Part shown: positions 16,723 through 26,080 of the stretch, one piece after another
Numbering within the stretch: the stretch's first letter is position 1
Layout of the letters: every line of letters begins with the position of its first letter
DNA from: Gemmatimonadota bacterium
GTDB lineage: Bacteria > Gemmatimonadota > Gemmatimonadetes > Longimicrobiales > Gaopeijiaceae
Length of the DNA: 39,491 nt
Reading direction: 5' to 3'
Assembly (NCBI GenBank): GCA_003564295.1
Contig: PXFI01000237.1
Location: 1-39,491 of the forward strand
The notes under the pieces: generated by a model
The model's database searches: none
Seen by the model: only the letters and a program-made list of their open reading frames with translations
What the model was told of the DNA's origin: nothing
Position numbers and translations under genes: made by a program

Positions 16723-18162
16723 TCACGCCTCCTCGTCTGACCTTCCCTTCTCCGCCGCACCCGATGCGATGGCCCTCATCATGCTCCGGAAGATCAGGGC
16801 ATGGAGGAGGTAGCTACCGTACCAGTAGGCCCAGCCCAGAAACCCCGTGGGGGCGAAGAGAGCCGCCTGGATGAGGCGGGTGCGGCCCTCCTCCTCCCGG
16901 GTCTCCCACTGGAGCCAGGCCCGGCCCGGAATCTTCATCTCGGCCCGCAGGCGCAGGAGCCGGGGCGGCTCCACTTCCTCCACACGCCAGAAGTCCACCG
17001 CCTCTCCCGGGAGTAGCTCCCGGGGATGCCGGCGTCCCCTCCGAAGCCCGGGTCCTCCCACCAGGCGGTCCAGGAATCCCCGGAGGCGCCAGGCCCGGTT
17101 CCACACCAGCCATCCTCGGTCTCCGCCAAGGGAGGAGAACACCCGAAAGACGGCCTCCGGCGGAGCATCTACCAGGGCGGTCCGGACTTCCCGCACCAGC
17201 CCCTCCCGATCTTCCAGGCGGAAGGTCTCGTCCCGGCCCAGGGCATCGCTCCAGCGGGTCTGGACCTCCTGCTGGCGGGTCCTCTCCAGGGCCGACTCCA
17301 CAGCCTCCCGGTAGGGCATGGGCTGGATCTCGGTAAAGAGCCGGCGAGCCCTCCCCGTGTCGGCCACCACGGGGCTCACCATGCCCCTCACCAGGGGAAC
17401 CGCCAGGCAGTTGGGGATGGGGGTCACCAGCCCGACCCACAGGGCCGCGAGTCCGGGGGCCAGAACCGGGAGGGGAACGATGACCCGGGGCAGCCCCCTG
17501 ACCTCGGCATACCCCAGCATCATCTCCTTGAAGGTCAGGGGATCGGTCCCCACGTCCAGGATCCCCAGGGTATCCTCCCGCCCCAGGGCCGCCACCAGGT
17601 AGGCCAAAACATCCCGTACTGCGATGGGCTGCACCTGGTTGCGGATCCAGCGGGGCGCCACCATAACGGGAAGGCGCTCCGTGAGGTAGCGCACCATCTC
17701 GAAAGAGGCGGAGCCGGACCCGATGATGGGCCCCGCCCGGACCTCCGTGACGGGCAGATGGGAGCGGAGGATCTCTCCCACTTCCGCCCGGGAGCGGAGG
17801 TGTGCCGAGCGACCCCGGCCCGTGGCCTCCGGAAGGATCCCCCCCAGATATATGACATGGCGGAGGCCTCGGGCGGCCCGGGCGAAGGTGAGGGCCGCCT
17901 CCCGGTCCGTCCGGGCGAAGTCCGGTCCGGAACACATGGCATGTACCAGATAGTAGGCGGCGTCCATCCCCTCCGCCGCGGCGGCCATTCGCCCCTCCTC
18001 CGCCACGCTCCCCTGGGCGATCTCCACGCTCCCGGTCCAGCTCCGGGCCTGGAGACGCTGGGGGTCCCGCACCAAGGCTCGGACCTGGTGCCCCCTTTTG
18101 AGCAGGAGGGGGATCAGGCGGCCTCCGATGTATCCTGTGGCTCCGGTGACCAGGACTCTCAT
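16723..18162 (-). CDS. NAD(P)-binding SDR-like protein with DUF2867 domain
   Basis: A 479-residue protein starting at ATG 18162, with GGAGGG about ten bases upstream. The open frame extends about 1.7 kb further but without coding character. Residues 1-320 are an atypical extended SDR/NmrA-like Rossmann fold: TGATGYIGG at 6-14, then VRALVRDPQRL, HVIYLGGILPE and VTEVRAGPIIGSGSASFEMVRYLTERLP. Residues about 330-479 match the DUF2867/SRPBCC-like C-terminal domain (ALVDAPPEAVFRVFSSLGGDRGWLVWNRAWRLRGFLDRLVGGPGLRRGRR is split here: see VDAPPEAVFRVFSSLGG and GWLVWNRAWRLRG). Proteins of this two-domain type occur in many bacteria, but the substrate is not established. It is divergent from the SDF transporter. 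Confidence 0.85.
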   Translation of the reverse strand: MRVLVTGATGYIGGRLIPLLLKRGHQVRALVRDPQRLQARSWTGSVEIAQGSVAEEGRMAAAAEGMDAAYYLVHAMCSGPDFARTDREAALTFARAARGLRHVIYLGGILPEATGRGRSAHLRSRAEVGEILRSHLPVTEVRAGPIIGSGSASFEMVRYLTERLPVMVAPRWIRNQVQPIAVRDVLAYLVAALGREDTLGILDVGTDPLTFKEMMLGYAEVRGLPRVIVPLPVLAPGLAALWVGLVTPIPNCLAVPLVRGMVSPVVADTGRARRLFTEIQPMPYREAVESALERTRQQEVQTRWSDALGRDETFRLEDREGLVREVRTALVDAPPEAVFRVFSSLGGDRGWLVWNRAWRLRGFLDRLVGGPGLRRGRRHPRELLPGEAVDFWRVEEVEPPRLLRLRAEMKIPGRAWLQWETREEEGRTRLIQAALFAPTGFLGWAYWYGSYLLHALIFRSMMRAIASGAAEKGRSDEEA

Positions 18163-18366
18163 GATGAACGGGCCCTCCACGGCTCGAGTGGGAATGTGTC
18201 GATCTCGAATCCACTTCCGGGGCCAGCCCGGCGGTGGCTTCTCGGCCGTCGGATCGCGCCTCCCTTGCTCCCTGGTGGCCCGGCTCCTACACTCGCTTGT
18301 CGCTTTCGTTTCGGGTCCGGACCGTCGTTCTGGGGTCTGTGCCGGGGCTATACAACTTGGGGATCC

Positions 18367-19677
18367 ATGTCCCTCACCGTAAGGGTATTGCTGGGGCTCG
18401 TGGGAGGCCTCCTGGCCGGAATCGGCGTGGCGGCCTCGGGCGTGCCGGCCCTGGAGACGGCAGCGGACTGGATCGAGCCCCTCGGGCGGATCTGGGTGAA
18501 CGCCATCCGCATGACGGTCCTCCCCCTGGTGGGATCCCTCCTGGTGGTGGGGGTGGTGGGCACCAACGTGCGGGCGGTGGGAAGGATCGGGGGGAGGGCC
18601 GTGGCCCTCTTCGTGACCCTCATCGCATTCGCGGCCGTCCTCACCGCCCTGGTGACTCCGCCCCTGATAGCTCGGCTCCCGGCGAACCCGGAGGCGGCTG
18701 CGGCTCTTCGGGAGGGGCTGGTCCAAGCCGGAGAGGTCACGGCCGAGACACAAGTCCTCACGGTCAGGGAGTGGCTGGTCGGCCTGGTGCCCACCAACCC
18801 CGTGGGGGCTATGGCCGAGGGCGCCATGCTCCCCTTCATCATCTTCACCCTCCTCTTCGCCCTGGCGGCGGCCCGCCTGGCCCGGGAGCGGCGAGAGCTC
18901 CTGACGGACTTCTTCCGGGCAGTTTCCGAGGCCATGCTGGTCCTCATCAACTGGATCCTGAAGTTGGCCCCCGTGGGCGTTTTCGCCCTGGCCCTGAACC
19001 TGGGGGCCAACATGGGGCTGGCCGCCGCCGGGGCCATCCTCTACTACGTGGTAATCCAATCGGGCCTCTGCATCCTCCTCCTTGCCGGGATCTACCCCCT
19101 GGCGGTGCTCGGGGGGCGCCTGTCCCTGAGAGAGTTCAGCGGGGCCAGCCTCCCGGCCCAGGCCGTGGCGTTCAGCTCCAGGTCCTCCCTGGCCTCCCTT
19201 CCCCCGGCGGTGGAAGAGGCCAGGAGTCGGTTGAAGCTCCCTGACGCCATCAACAGCTTTCTGCTCCCCCTGGGGTTCTCCACGTTCCGGATCACGGCTC
19301 CCGTGCCCATGATCGTGGGAGCCTACTTCATCGCCTACTTCTACGGAATCACCCTGGAGCCCATGCACCTCGCGACCATGGTGGTAACGTCCATTCTGGC
19401 GAGCTTTACGGTCCCGGGGGTCCCGGGGGGCGGCGTCATAGCGGCCCTGCCGGTCCTGATGGCCGTAGGTCTGCCGGTGGAGGGAATCGGGATCCTCCTG
19501 GCGGTGGACACCATTCCCGACATCTTCCGCACGACGGCCAATGTCACGGCCATCATGGGAGCTGCCGTAGTGTTGGCCAGGGGGGAAGAGCGGGTTCCGC
19601 TGGAGGGAGGACCTCCTGCGGGGACCCTGGCCCATGGGCAGAAGGTGGCGCCCCACGGTGGGGAACCCTATCCTTGA
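18367..19677 (+). CDS. SDF-family (dicarboxylate/amino acid:cation symporter-like) transporter
   Basis: A 436-residue membrane protein starting at ATG 18367. It has the DAACS/SDF layout: scaffold helices, the serine-rich HP1 loop (FSSRSSLASLPPAV), TM7, HP2 (PGVPGGGVIAALPVL) and TM8 (AVDTIPDIFRTTANV). The TM8 residues that bind the substrate in the archaeal homologue GltPh (D394, R397, N401) are kept. The TM7 NMDGT motif, aligned after LPLG, reads FRITA instead, and the sodium-binding aspartate after NVxG (D405 in GltPh) is isoleucine. Three cation-binding positions are therefore lost. It may still move an acidic amino acid or dicarboxylate but with altered ion coupling. It sits 73 bases before pgaA, probably without functional link. 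Confidence 0.85.
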   Translation: MSLTVRVLLGLVGGLLAGIGVAASGVPALETAADWIEPLGRIWVNAIRMTVLPLVGSLLVVGVVGTNVRAVGRIGGRAVALFVTLIAFAAVLTALVTPPLIARLPANPEAAAALREGLVQAGEVTAETQVLTVREWLVGLVPTNPVGAMAEGAMLPFIIFTLLFALAAARLARERRELLTDFFRAVSEAMLVLINWILKLAPVGVFALALNLGANMGLAAAGAILYYVVIQSGLCILLLAGIYPLAVLGGRLSLREFSGASLPAQAVAFSSRSSLASLPPAVEEARSRLKLPDAINSFLLPLGFSTFRITAPVPMIVGAYFIAYFYGITLEPMHLATMVVTSILASFTVPGVPGGGVIAALPVLMAVGLPVEGIGILLAVDTIPDIFRTTANVTAIMGAAVVLARGEERVPLEGGPPAGTLAHGQKVAPHGGEPYP

Positions 19678-19750
19678 CGGGATGTGGATGCGATACCTTC
19701 GCAAGATCCCGACGCCGAACCAGCCTTTCCGGACAAGGCAACGCCCATCC

Positions 19751-22249
19751 ATGCGCCCCTCAGTAAGACCCTGGACCGTGCTGGCCCTGGTACCTGCTCT
19801 CCTGGCGGCGGGCCCGGTACTGGAGCTCTGGGCCAAGGAAAGGGCCGTTCGCGAGCACCGATACATTGGGGTCCTGGCGGCCCAGGAGCTTCACCAGGAC
19901 CGAGATGCCCGGGACCGGGCCATCCGCCTTGCCCGGGAGGGCAATTACGAGGAGGCCCTTCGGATCCTGCGCCAGCTCCACGCCCGGGCCCCCGACGACA
20001 TCCCCCTCCGGGCCGATCTCGTGGCCGTACTGGCCTGGGCCGGGGAGGACCATGAGGCCTTGGAGCTCGGAGAGCATCTGCCCTTCCCGGAGCTCGAGCC
20101 CTTCGTGTCCGAAGCGCTGGCCCGCTCGGCCCGGAACCTGGGCCGCCCCGGGTTCGCCGCGGCCCTGTGCGCGGGGGTTCTAGAGCGGGATGCGACCCGG
20201 ATTGAGAGCCACATCGGCTACACCCTTTCCCTGGTGGAACTGGGCGAGGTAGCACGGGCAGAGACCCACTTCCGGGAGGCCCTGGACCTGTTTCCCGACC
20301 ACCCCGAGCTCTTGTTGGCCGGCGGTCACGTGCTGCGTGCCGCGGGACGCCCCCTGGAGGCGGCACTGCTCCTCCGGCGGGCCGGCGACGCGGGAGCCGA
20401 CCCCGCAGAGACCCGCCGCCTGGAGGCCCTCAGCCTGGTGGACGGGGGTGCGGTATTCCTGGCGGTAGAGCGCATGAGAGAGGCATGGGAGCTCTTCGAC
20501 GGTGGAGAGCGAGGACGAATCCTGGCAGCCCGAGGCTCCCGAGCCGTCCAGTGGTCCGTGGCCATACCCCCGACTCCGGATCCCGAATTCCGCTTCGACG
20601 CTGTGGACCGGGCTCTGGCACTCCTCGATTCGGCCCTTGCGGTGGTGGACCCCGCCCACGGCTATTCTCACCAGCGGCTCCGCTTCGACCGGATCGTCGC
20701 CCTCCGGGAGCGCGTGAGGATGGAGGAGGTGCTCGCCGAGATCGAGGCCCTGGAGGCCGAAGAGGTTGAGATTCCTCCCTACGTCCAACGGATGGCAGGG
20801 GATGCCCACCTCTACCTGCGCAACCCCCGAGAGGCCGAGGCCAGGTACCGAACCGCTCTCGACGGATGGCCAGGACACCCGGAATCCCAGATCGGTCTCT
20901 TCTACGCCCTTCTGGAGCAGGAGCGCCATGCCGAAGCCCGTGAGATCATCCTCAATCTCGTTCAGGAGCAACCGGAGCGCCGGACTGCCGAAGGGCTTCG
21001 GGAGGAGCTTCCGAATCCCGATCGCCTGATAGCCGGCATCGCGAAACGCCTGGGCCAAGCCTTCGGGGCTGACCTCCGCGGGGCCCAGGAAGAGTTCGAA
21101 GAGCTGTCGGGGCGGGCCCCCCTGAATCTCCATATCCGCCAGGAGCTCGCCTGGATCTACCGATGGCGCGGCTGGTCGCTGCGCGCCCTGGACGAGCAGG
21201 CCCGGATTCTGGCTCTGGACCCGCACCACGTGGGGGGCCGAATCGTTCGGGCCTCCTCCCTCCTGGATCTCGGCGATCGCCCGGCTGCCCGGGCCACCCT
21301 GGACACCCTCATGGTCCTGGCTCCGGAAAACCAGCACGTCCAGAGGGCCGCAGAGCACTTTCGGATCCGGGGACTTTGGGAGCTGTCCGTCGAGGGCCTG
21401 AGTGGGCGAAGCACCGGGGGAGAGCTGGGCACACGGGATGACATCCTGGCAACCCGCCTGATGACGCCCCCCCTGGGGGATCGTGTGCGGCTCTTCGCTC
21501 AATGGCGCCGCTCCACCGCCCTGTATGCCGACCTGCGGGGAAGACACGACCGGCTCGCTGGAGGGGCCGAGCTCACGGCCCGTGGTCTCTACCTCTCTGC
21601 GGAGGTCAGCGCGGACCGTGAAGACCTGGGACGGGTCGGCGGGGGTGGACGGGTGGACGTGCGCCCGGGTGACCACTGGAGCTTCGGATTCCGCGGGAAT
21701 TCCTACGCAGACGAGGTTCCCCTTCAGGCCACCCTGCAGGATATCGACGGCTGGAGCGTTGGAGCTGGCGTGGGCCGGCGGTGGAGTGAGCTGCGCTGGT
21801 GGAGCGCCGATGCGGCGTACCTCCGCATGTCGGACGGGAACCAGCGGTGGAGTGGGTACACAGCCCTGGAACAGACGCTGCTGCGGCGTCCCCTGGGCCG
21901 TCTGTCGGGTCTCCTCGAACTCTACGGAGCCCGCAATTCCCTTGAAGACGCCCCGTATTTCAATCCCCCACGCATCCTATCGGGGGCCACCACCGCCCAA
22001 TGGGATTGGGTCATCTGGCGGTCCTACGAGAGCAGTTTCACCCAGCGGATCCGGGCGACGGGTGGACACCTGATGCAGGAGGGCTTCGACAATCGCATGA
22101 TCTACTCTGGAGAGTACGCCCACGAATGGATGCTGTCGGAGCGCTTCAATCTCGACTACGGGGTGCAATGGGGTCGGCCCGTCTACGACGGACTGCGAGA
22201 GCGTCGTACCGCGGTATACGCGAACCTGACCTGGAGGCTTCCCCGATGA
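19751..22249 (+). CDS. pgaA: PgaA-like poly-beta-1,6-GlcNAc export porin
   Basis: An 832-residue outer-membrane protein, close to the 807 residues of E. coli PgaA. A signal peptide is at 1-22 (MRPSVRPWTVLALVPALLAAG). Residues about 35-580 contain TPR motifs (NYEEALRILRQLHARAPDD, EVARAETHFREALDLFPDHPE, HPESQIGLFYALLEQERHAE). The last ~240 residues have the alternating pattern and aromatic content of a beta barrel and end in YANLTWRLPR. PgaA exports deacetylated PNAG, with the TPRs guiding the polymer. ATG 19751 is chosen because the signal peptide follows it; an earlier in-frame ATG at 19682 would place 23 basic residues in front. Its stop overlaps the pgaB start (ATGA). Identification leans on the three unmistakable downstream pga genes. 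Confidence 0.85.
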   Translation: MRPSVRPWTVLALVPALLAAGPVLELWAKERAVREHRYIGVLAAQELHQDRDARDRAIRLAREGNYEEALRILRQLHARAPDDIPLRADLVAVLAWAGEDHEALELGEHLPFPELEPFVSEALARSARNLGRPGFAAALCAGVLERDATRIESHIGYTLSLVELGEVARAETHFREALDLFPDHPELLLAGGHVLRAAGRPLEAALLLRRAGDAGADPAETRRLEALSLVDGGAVFLAVERMREAWELFDGGERGRILAARGSRAVQWSVAIPPTPDPEFRFDAVDRALALLDSALAVVDPAHGYSHQRLRFDRIVALRERVRMEEVLAEIEALEAEEVEIPPYVQRMAGDAHLYLRNPREAEARYRTALDGWPGHPESQIGLFYALLEQERHAEAREIILNLVQEQPERRTAEGLREELPNPDRLIAGIAKRLGQAFGADLRGAQEEFEELSGRAPLNLHIRQELAWIYRWRGWSLRALDEQARILALDPHHVGGRIVRASSLLDLGDRPAARATLDTLMVLAPENQHVQRAAEHFRIRGLWELSVEGLSGRSTGGELGTRDDILATRLMTPPLGDRVRLFAQWRRSTALYADLRGRHDRLAGGAELTARGLYLSAEVSADREDLGRVGGGGRVDVRPGDHWSFGFRGNSYADEVPLQATLQDIDGWSVGAGVGRRWSELRWWSADAAYLRMSDGNQRWSGYTALEQTLLRRPLGRLSGLLELYGARNSLEDAPYFNPPRILSGATTAQWDWVIWRSYESSFTQRIRATGGHLMQEGFDNRMIYSGEYAHEWMLSERFNLDYGVQWGRPVYDGLRERRTAVYANLTWRLPR

Positions 22250-24246
22250 GGACAGATCGGAAGCGGGCCTCCGACCGGTGGATCCTGACAGCCATGACCT
22301 TCATCCTGGCGGGATTGGCTCAGGGATGCACGGGGAACGCGGCGGTGAAGGGACACGTTCCGGCGCCCTTCCAACCCGGGGAGCCTCCCGCAGCCACCTT
22401 CCAGGTGCTGTCGTATCACGACGTGCGCCACGATCTGGATGACGACCTGGACCCCGACCGGTACGCGGTCTCCACCGAGCGGCTGGTGGAGCACATCGAG
22501 TGGCTCCTGGAGAACGGCCACACCTTCGTAAGCCTCGATGATCTCTTCATGGCGGAGGGGGGCGAGGCACCCCTTCCCCCTGGTGCGGTCCTCCTCACCT
22601 TCGACGACGGCCTGCGGAGCTTCTACACCCAGGTCTTCCCGATTCTGCAGCTCTACCAGGCGTCGGCCGTGGTGGCGGTGGTGGGCTCCTGGCTCGACGC
22701 TCCCCCCGGCTGGACCCTGGAGTACGCCGGCATCGGGACCCTCACCCGAGACGATTTCGTGAGCTGGGACGAGCTCCGGGAGATGCAGGCCTCGGGACTC
22801 GTGGAGGTAGCCACGCACACCTACGACATGCACCGCGGCGTCCTCGGCAACCCCTTCGGAAACGAGCAGCCGGCCGCCGTGACACGGATCTACGACCCGG
22901 AATCGGGGAGCTACGAATCAGAGGAATCCTATCGTGCCCGCATTCGGCAAGACCTGAAACGGGCATCACGCCGCATCGAGGAAGAGCTCGGAGCACCACC
23001 CCGGGCCGTGGCCTGGCCGTTCGGGGCCTACAGCGGCGTAGCCGAGGAGATTGCGGACGAGCTCGGCCTTTCCATCTCCTTCGGTCTGCAGGCCAAGCCT
23101 CGGGTTTTGGATCCCTCGGACCCTGCCGGGGCCGGGCTCAAGGGAACGCCCCGCTACCTGGTCACCGCGAACAGCCCTGTGGAGGATTTTTCCTGGTTCT
23201 TGCGACGGTACGTCTCGGAGAAACCCCCCGTCCGGGTTGTCCACGTGGACCTGGACTACATGTACGATGCGGATCCTGTGCAGATGGAGCGCAACCTGGA
23301 CATCCTCCTGGACCGCATCCAGGCGCTACGACCCACCACCGTCTACCTCCAGGCCTTCGCAGACCCTGAGGGAGACGGAACCGCCGCGGAGCTCTACTTC
23401 CCGAACCGTCATCTTCCCGTTCGGGCCGATATCTTCAACCGGGTGGCCTGGCAGCTGAAGACCCGGGTTGACGTCGAGGTCTTCGCCTGGATGCCCCTCC
23501 TTGCGTTCGAGCTTCCGGATCCGGCGCGCAACGACGCCCTCTCCGTCAAGCGGTGGGAACGCTTCCGAGCCGTCCCCAGCCGTCCGGACTACCGGCGCTT
23601 GTCGCCCTGGATCCCCGAGGCGCGCAGGATCATCCACGAGATCTACGAGGACCTGGGAAGGGCCGCCGCCTTCGACGGCATCCTCTTCCATGACGACGCG
23701 TACCTGAACGACGAAGAAGACGCTTCGGCTTTCCCCGGGGAGCCCGGCCGACTGCCCAAGGCCCGGGAAAAGACGATGGCGCTCCTGGATCTCACCCATG
23801 AGGTCGCTGAGACCGTGCGCCGCTACCGTCCCGAGATCCGCACGGCGCGCAATCTCTATGCCCGGGTGGTCCTGGAGCCCCACTCCGAGGAGTGGTTCGC
23901 CCAGAGCTTCGAGCTTTCCCTGGAGCGGTACGACCAGACCGCCGTCATGGCCATGCCATACCTGGAAGGCGCCCGCAACCCGGAGCGCTGGCTGGATCGG
24001 CTGGTACGGAAGGTAGCCGAAACCCCCGGGGGGCTGGAGGGCACCGTCTTCGAACTCCAGGCCGTGGATTGGCGGGCTCCGCGACCCGTTCCGGCCGAGC
24101 GTATTGCCGCCTGGATGCACCGGCTGGAGCGACAGGGAGCCATCCACTTCGGGTACTATCCGGATGATTTCATCCGAGGGCTTCCTGCGCTGGAAACCGT
24201 CCGCCGCGTGCTCTCCGTGGAAGAATACCCCTGGCCGGAACGCTGA
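22246..24246 (+). CDS. pgaB: PgaB-like PNAG deacetylase/glycoside hydrolase lipoprotein
   Basis: A 666-residue protein. The signal peptide ends in a loose lipobox (AQGC, C28). The N-terminal NodB-type polysaccharide deacetylase domain (about 50-300) has VLSYHDVR, TFDDG with D120/D121, and the zinc histidines in THTYDMH (H191, H196), as in E. coli PgaB. Residues about 330-660 match the C-terminal PgaB hydrolase-like domain (VVHVDLDYMYDADPVQMERNL, TTVYLQAFADPEGDG, FAWMPLLAFELPD, GILFHDDAYLNDEEDASAF). The enzyme partly deacetylates poly-beta-1,6-GlcNAc in the periplasm, allowing export through PgaA. Its ATG overlaps the pgaA stop and its own stop is two bases before pgaC. Catalytic residues appear intact. 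Confidence 0.95.
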   Translation: MRTDRKRASDRWILTAMTFILAGLAQGCTGNAAVKGHVPAPFQPGEPPAATFQVLSYHDVRHDLDDDLDPDRYAVSTERLVEHIEWLLENGHTFVSLDDLFMAEGGEAPLPPGAVLLTFDDGLRSFYTQVFPILQLYQASAVVAVVGSWLDAPPGWTLEYAGIGTLTRDDFVSWDELREMQASGLVEVATHTYDMHRGVLGNPFGNEQPAAVTRIYDPESGSYESEESYRARIRQDLKRASRRIEEELGAPPRAVAWPFGAYSGVAEEIADELGLSISFGLQAKPRVLDPSDPAGAGLKGTPRYLVTANSPVEDFSWFLRRYVSEKPPVRVVHVDLDYMYDADPVQMERNLDILLDRIQALRPTTVYLQAFADPEGDGTAAELYFPNRHLPVRADIFNRVAWQLKTRVDVEVFAWMPLLAFELPDPARNDALSVKRWERFRAVPSRPDYRRLSPWIPEARRIIHEIYEDLGRAAAFDGILFHDDAYLNDEEDASAFPGEPGRLPKAREKTMALLDLTHEVAETVRRYRPEIRTARNLYARVVLEPHSEEWFAQSFELSLERYDQTAVMAMPYLEGARNPERWLDRLVRKVAETPGGLEGTVFELQAVDWRAPRPVPAERIAAWMHRLERQGAIHFGYYPDDFIRGLPALETVRRVLSVEEYPWPER

Positions 24247-24248
24247 CC

Positions 24249-25526
24249 ATGATCGAGACCCTGGAACTCTTCCGGTTCTCCAGCGTCCTCCTGGACTTCG
24301 TCTTCTATTACCCTCTCTTCATGGCCTACCTGTGGATGACGGGGGGGATCTATTACTACCTCCACTGGGAACGCCGGGATAAACGCCCGCCGAAGTACCC
24401 TCCCAAGCTCGCCGAGTACCCCTTCATCTCGATCCTCATCCCCTGCTTCAACGAGGAGGAGAACGTCCGGGAGACTATTGCCTGGGCCTGTGCCCAGGAG
24501 TACCCGGAGTACGAGGTGATTGCCATCAACGACGGGAGCACGGACGCCACCGGCGAGATCCTTGAGGAGCTCCGGGCTTCGAACCCACGGCTCCGGGTGA
24601 TCCATCACGCTCACAACCAAGGCAAGGCCATGGGGCTCAGGATGGGGACGCTGGCTGCCCGGGGCGAGTATCTGGTCTGCATCGACGGTGATGCCCTCTT
24701 GGATCCCCACGCTAGCACCTGGATCGTGCATCACTTCCTGGCCGGACCTCGGGTCGGCGCCGTGACGGGCAATCCGCGGATCCGCACCCGCTCCACCCTC
24801 CTGGGCAAGATCCAGGTCGGCGAGTTCTCCGCCATCATCGGCCTCATCAAGCGGACCCAGCGGATCTACGGAAGGGTGTTCACCGTAAGCGGGGTGGTGA
24901 CGGGCCTCCGCAAGTCGGCCCTGCACAGCATCGGCTACTGGGCCACGGACATGGTCACCGAGGACATCGACATCAGCTGGGGGATGCAGCGGGAACACTG
25001 GGACGTTCGCTACGAGCCCAACGCCCTTTGCTGGATCCTCATGCCCGAGACGATCCAGGGCCTGTGGAAGCAGCGCCTGCGCTGGGCTCGGGGTGGGGTG
25101 GAGGTCCTCCTCAAGTACGGGGCGAGCCTGCTCCAGTGGAGAAAGCGACGCATGTGGGGAGTCGTCCTGGAGCACTCCCTCTCCCTGATCTGGGCCCACC
25201 TCATGGCCCTGACTGTCGTTCTCTGGGCCCTGGGATTCTTTGTGACGGTTCCCGATCCCATCCGGGTACACACCATTCTTCCCGAGTGGTACGGCGTCTT
25301 CCTGGGGTTCACTTGCCTCCTGCAGTTCGCAGTGAGCCTCGCCATCGACGGGAGGTACGAGCGGGGCCTCGGGCGCTTCTACTACTGGGTGATCTGGTAT
25401 CCCATCGTCTTCTGGGTGATCAACATGCTGACCATGGTGGCGGCGGTACCGAAGACACTCATCAGACGGCGCGGCCGCCGGGCGGTCTGGGTCAGCCCCG
25501 ACCGGGGATTGCGGGTCCCATCATGA
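24249..25526 (+). CDS. pgaC: PgaC-like poly-beta-1,6-GlcNAc synthase (GT2)
   Basis: A 425-residue inner-membrane glycosyltransferase. The N-terminal hydrophobic region (about 12-38) precedes the GT2 domain: SILIPCFNEEENV, D95 in NDGSTD, D146-G-D148 in CIDGDALL, TED at 237-239 and the processive-enzyme motif QRLRW at 275-279. C-terminal spans lie at about 310-335, 350-368 and 380-405. It polymerises UDP-GlcNAc into beta-1,6-linked poly-GlcNAc and feeds it through the membrane together with PgaD. In E. coli this step needs c-di-GMP bound at the PgaC-PgaD interface; whether that holds here is not visible. Its TGA overlaps the pgaD ATG. All catalytic motifs of the family are present. Confidence 0.95.
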   Translation: MIETLELFRFSSVLLDFVFYYPLFMAYLWMTGGIYYYLHWERRDKRPPKYPPKLAEYPFISILIPCFNEEENVRETIAWACAQEYPEYEVIAINDGSTDATGEILEELRASNPRLRVIHHAHNQGKAMGLRMGTLAARGEYLVCIDGDALLDPHASTWIVHHFLAGPRVGAVTGNPRIRTRSTLLGKIQVGEFSAIIGLIKRTQRIYGRVFTVSGVVTGLRKSALHSIGYWATDMVTEDIDISWGMQREHWDVRYEPNALCWILMPETIQGLWKQRLRWARGGVEVLLKYGASLLQWRKRRMWGVVLEHSLSLIWAHLMALTVVLWALGFFVTVPDPIRVHTILPEWYGVFLGFTCLLQFAVSLAIDGRYERGLGRFYYWVIWYPIVFWVINMLTMVAAVPKTLIRRRGRRAVWVSPDRGLRVPS

Positions 25527-26080
25527 CCACCCCGACCCTTCCCCGTACCGGTCCCGGCAAGGACACCCAGGTCATCTTTGACCGGCCCGAGCTCCAGGCC
25601 CGCCGCCACCGGTGGGTCTACTCGACACTGACCCTCGTGGCGTGGATGTTGTGGATGTACCTCTGGCTTCCGGTCGTCACGCTCGCGGCCTGGTACCTGG
25701 GAGCCCGGACCTTCATCCGGGAGATCGTGATCCCCGATCCCCGAACGATGGCAACCCTTGCCCTGGGCTACCTGATTGTGGTGGTCATCCTGGGTGTGGC
25801 TCTTGTGGTCTGGTCCCGGTACAACCTGCGGCGGTTCCGAGGGCGGGAACGCCGCCATGCCTCCCACCCCGTTTCGGACCGGGAGATGCAGGAGTGGTTC
25901 CGGATCTCGCCCGAGAAAATGGAGCGGCTCCGCTGGGAGGGTTCTCTCATCATCGAGCACGACGACGAAGGCCAGGTGCTGGCCGTGGTGGAGTCGGGAT
26001 GGGAGGTTCGGCCCGCTCCGGCGCAGGTAAGGGATCCGGAAGATTATATCCCCGAAGCTCCCGAGACCGCAGGGGCCTAG
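25523..26080 (+). CDS. pgaD: PgaD-like subunit of PNAG synthase
   Basis: A 185-residue protein starting at ATG 25523, overlapping the pgaC stop. Two membrane spans lie at about 34-58 and 77-97. The cytoplasmic tail resembles the tail of E. coli PgaD in spacing and character: SRYNLRRFRGRERR, then PVSDREMQEWFRISPEKMERLR, then IIEHDDEGQVLAVV. It begins with IFDRPELQARRHR, a basic stretch before the first span. PgaD binds PgaC and is needed for synthase activity; in E. coli both together bind c-di-GMP. It is longer than the 137-residue E. coli protein, with the extra residues at both termini. Its end overlaps the convergent M19 gene by four bases. Confidence 0.9.
   Translation: MTTPTLPRTGPGKDTQVIFDRPELQARRHRWVYSTLTLVAWMLWMYLWLPVVTLAAWYLGARTFIREIVIPDPRTMATLALGYLIVVVILGVALVVWSRYNLRRFRGRERRHASHPVSDREMQEWFRISPEKMERLRWEGSLIIEHDDEGQVLAVVESGWEVRPAPAQVRDPEDYIPEAPETAGA

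Noticed and set aside
19674-19702. TTGACG upstream of pgaA as a -35 element.
   Set aside because: No acceptable -10 lies 16-18 bases downstream.
16723-19866. Minus-strand open frame of over 1000 codons extending the SDR/DUF2867 gene upstream.
   Set aside because: The extension is antisense to the SDF transporter and the pgaA start, is rich in Gly/His/Arg/Pro, and lacks domain features. A good SD and Rossmann start are at 18162.
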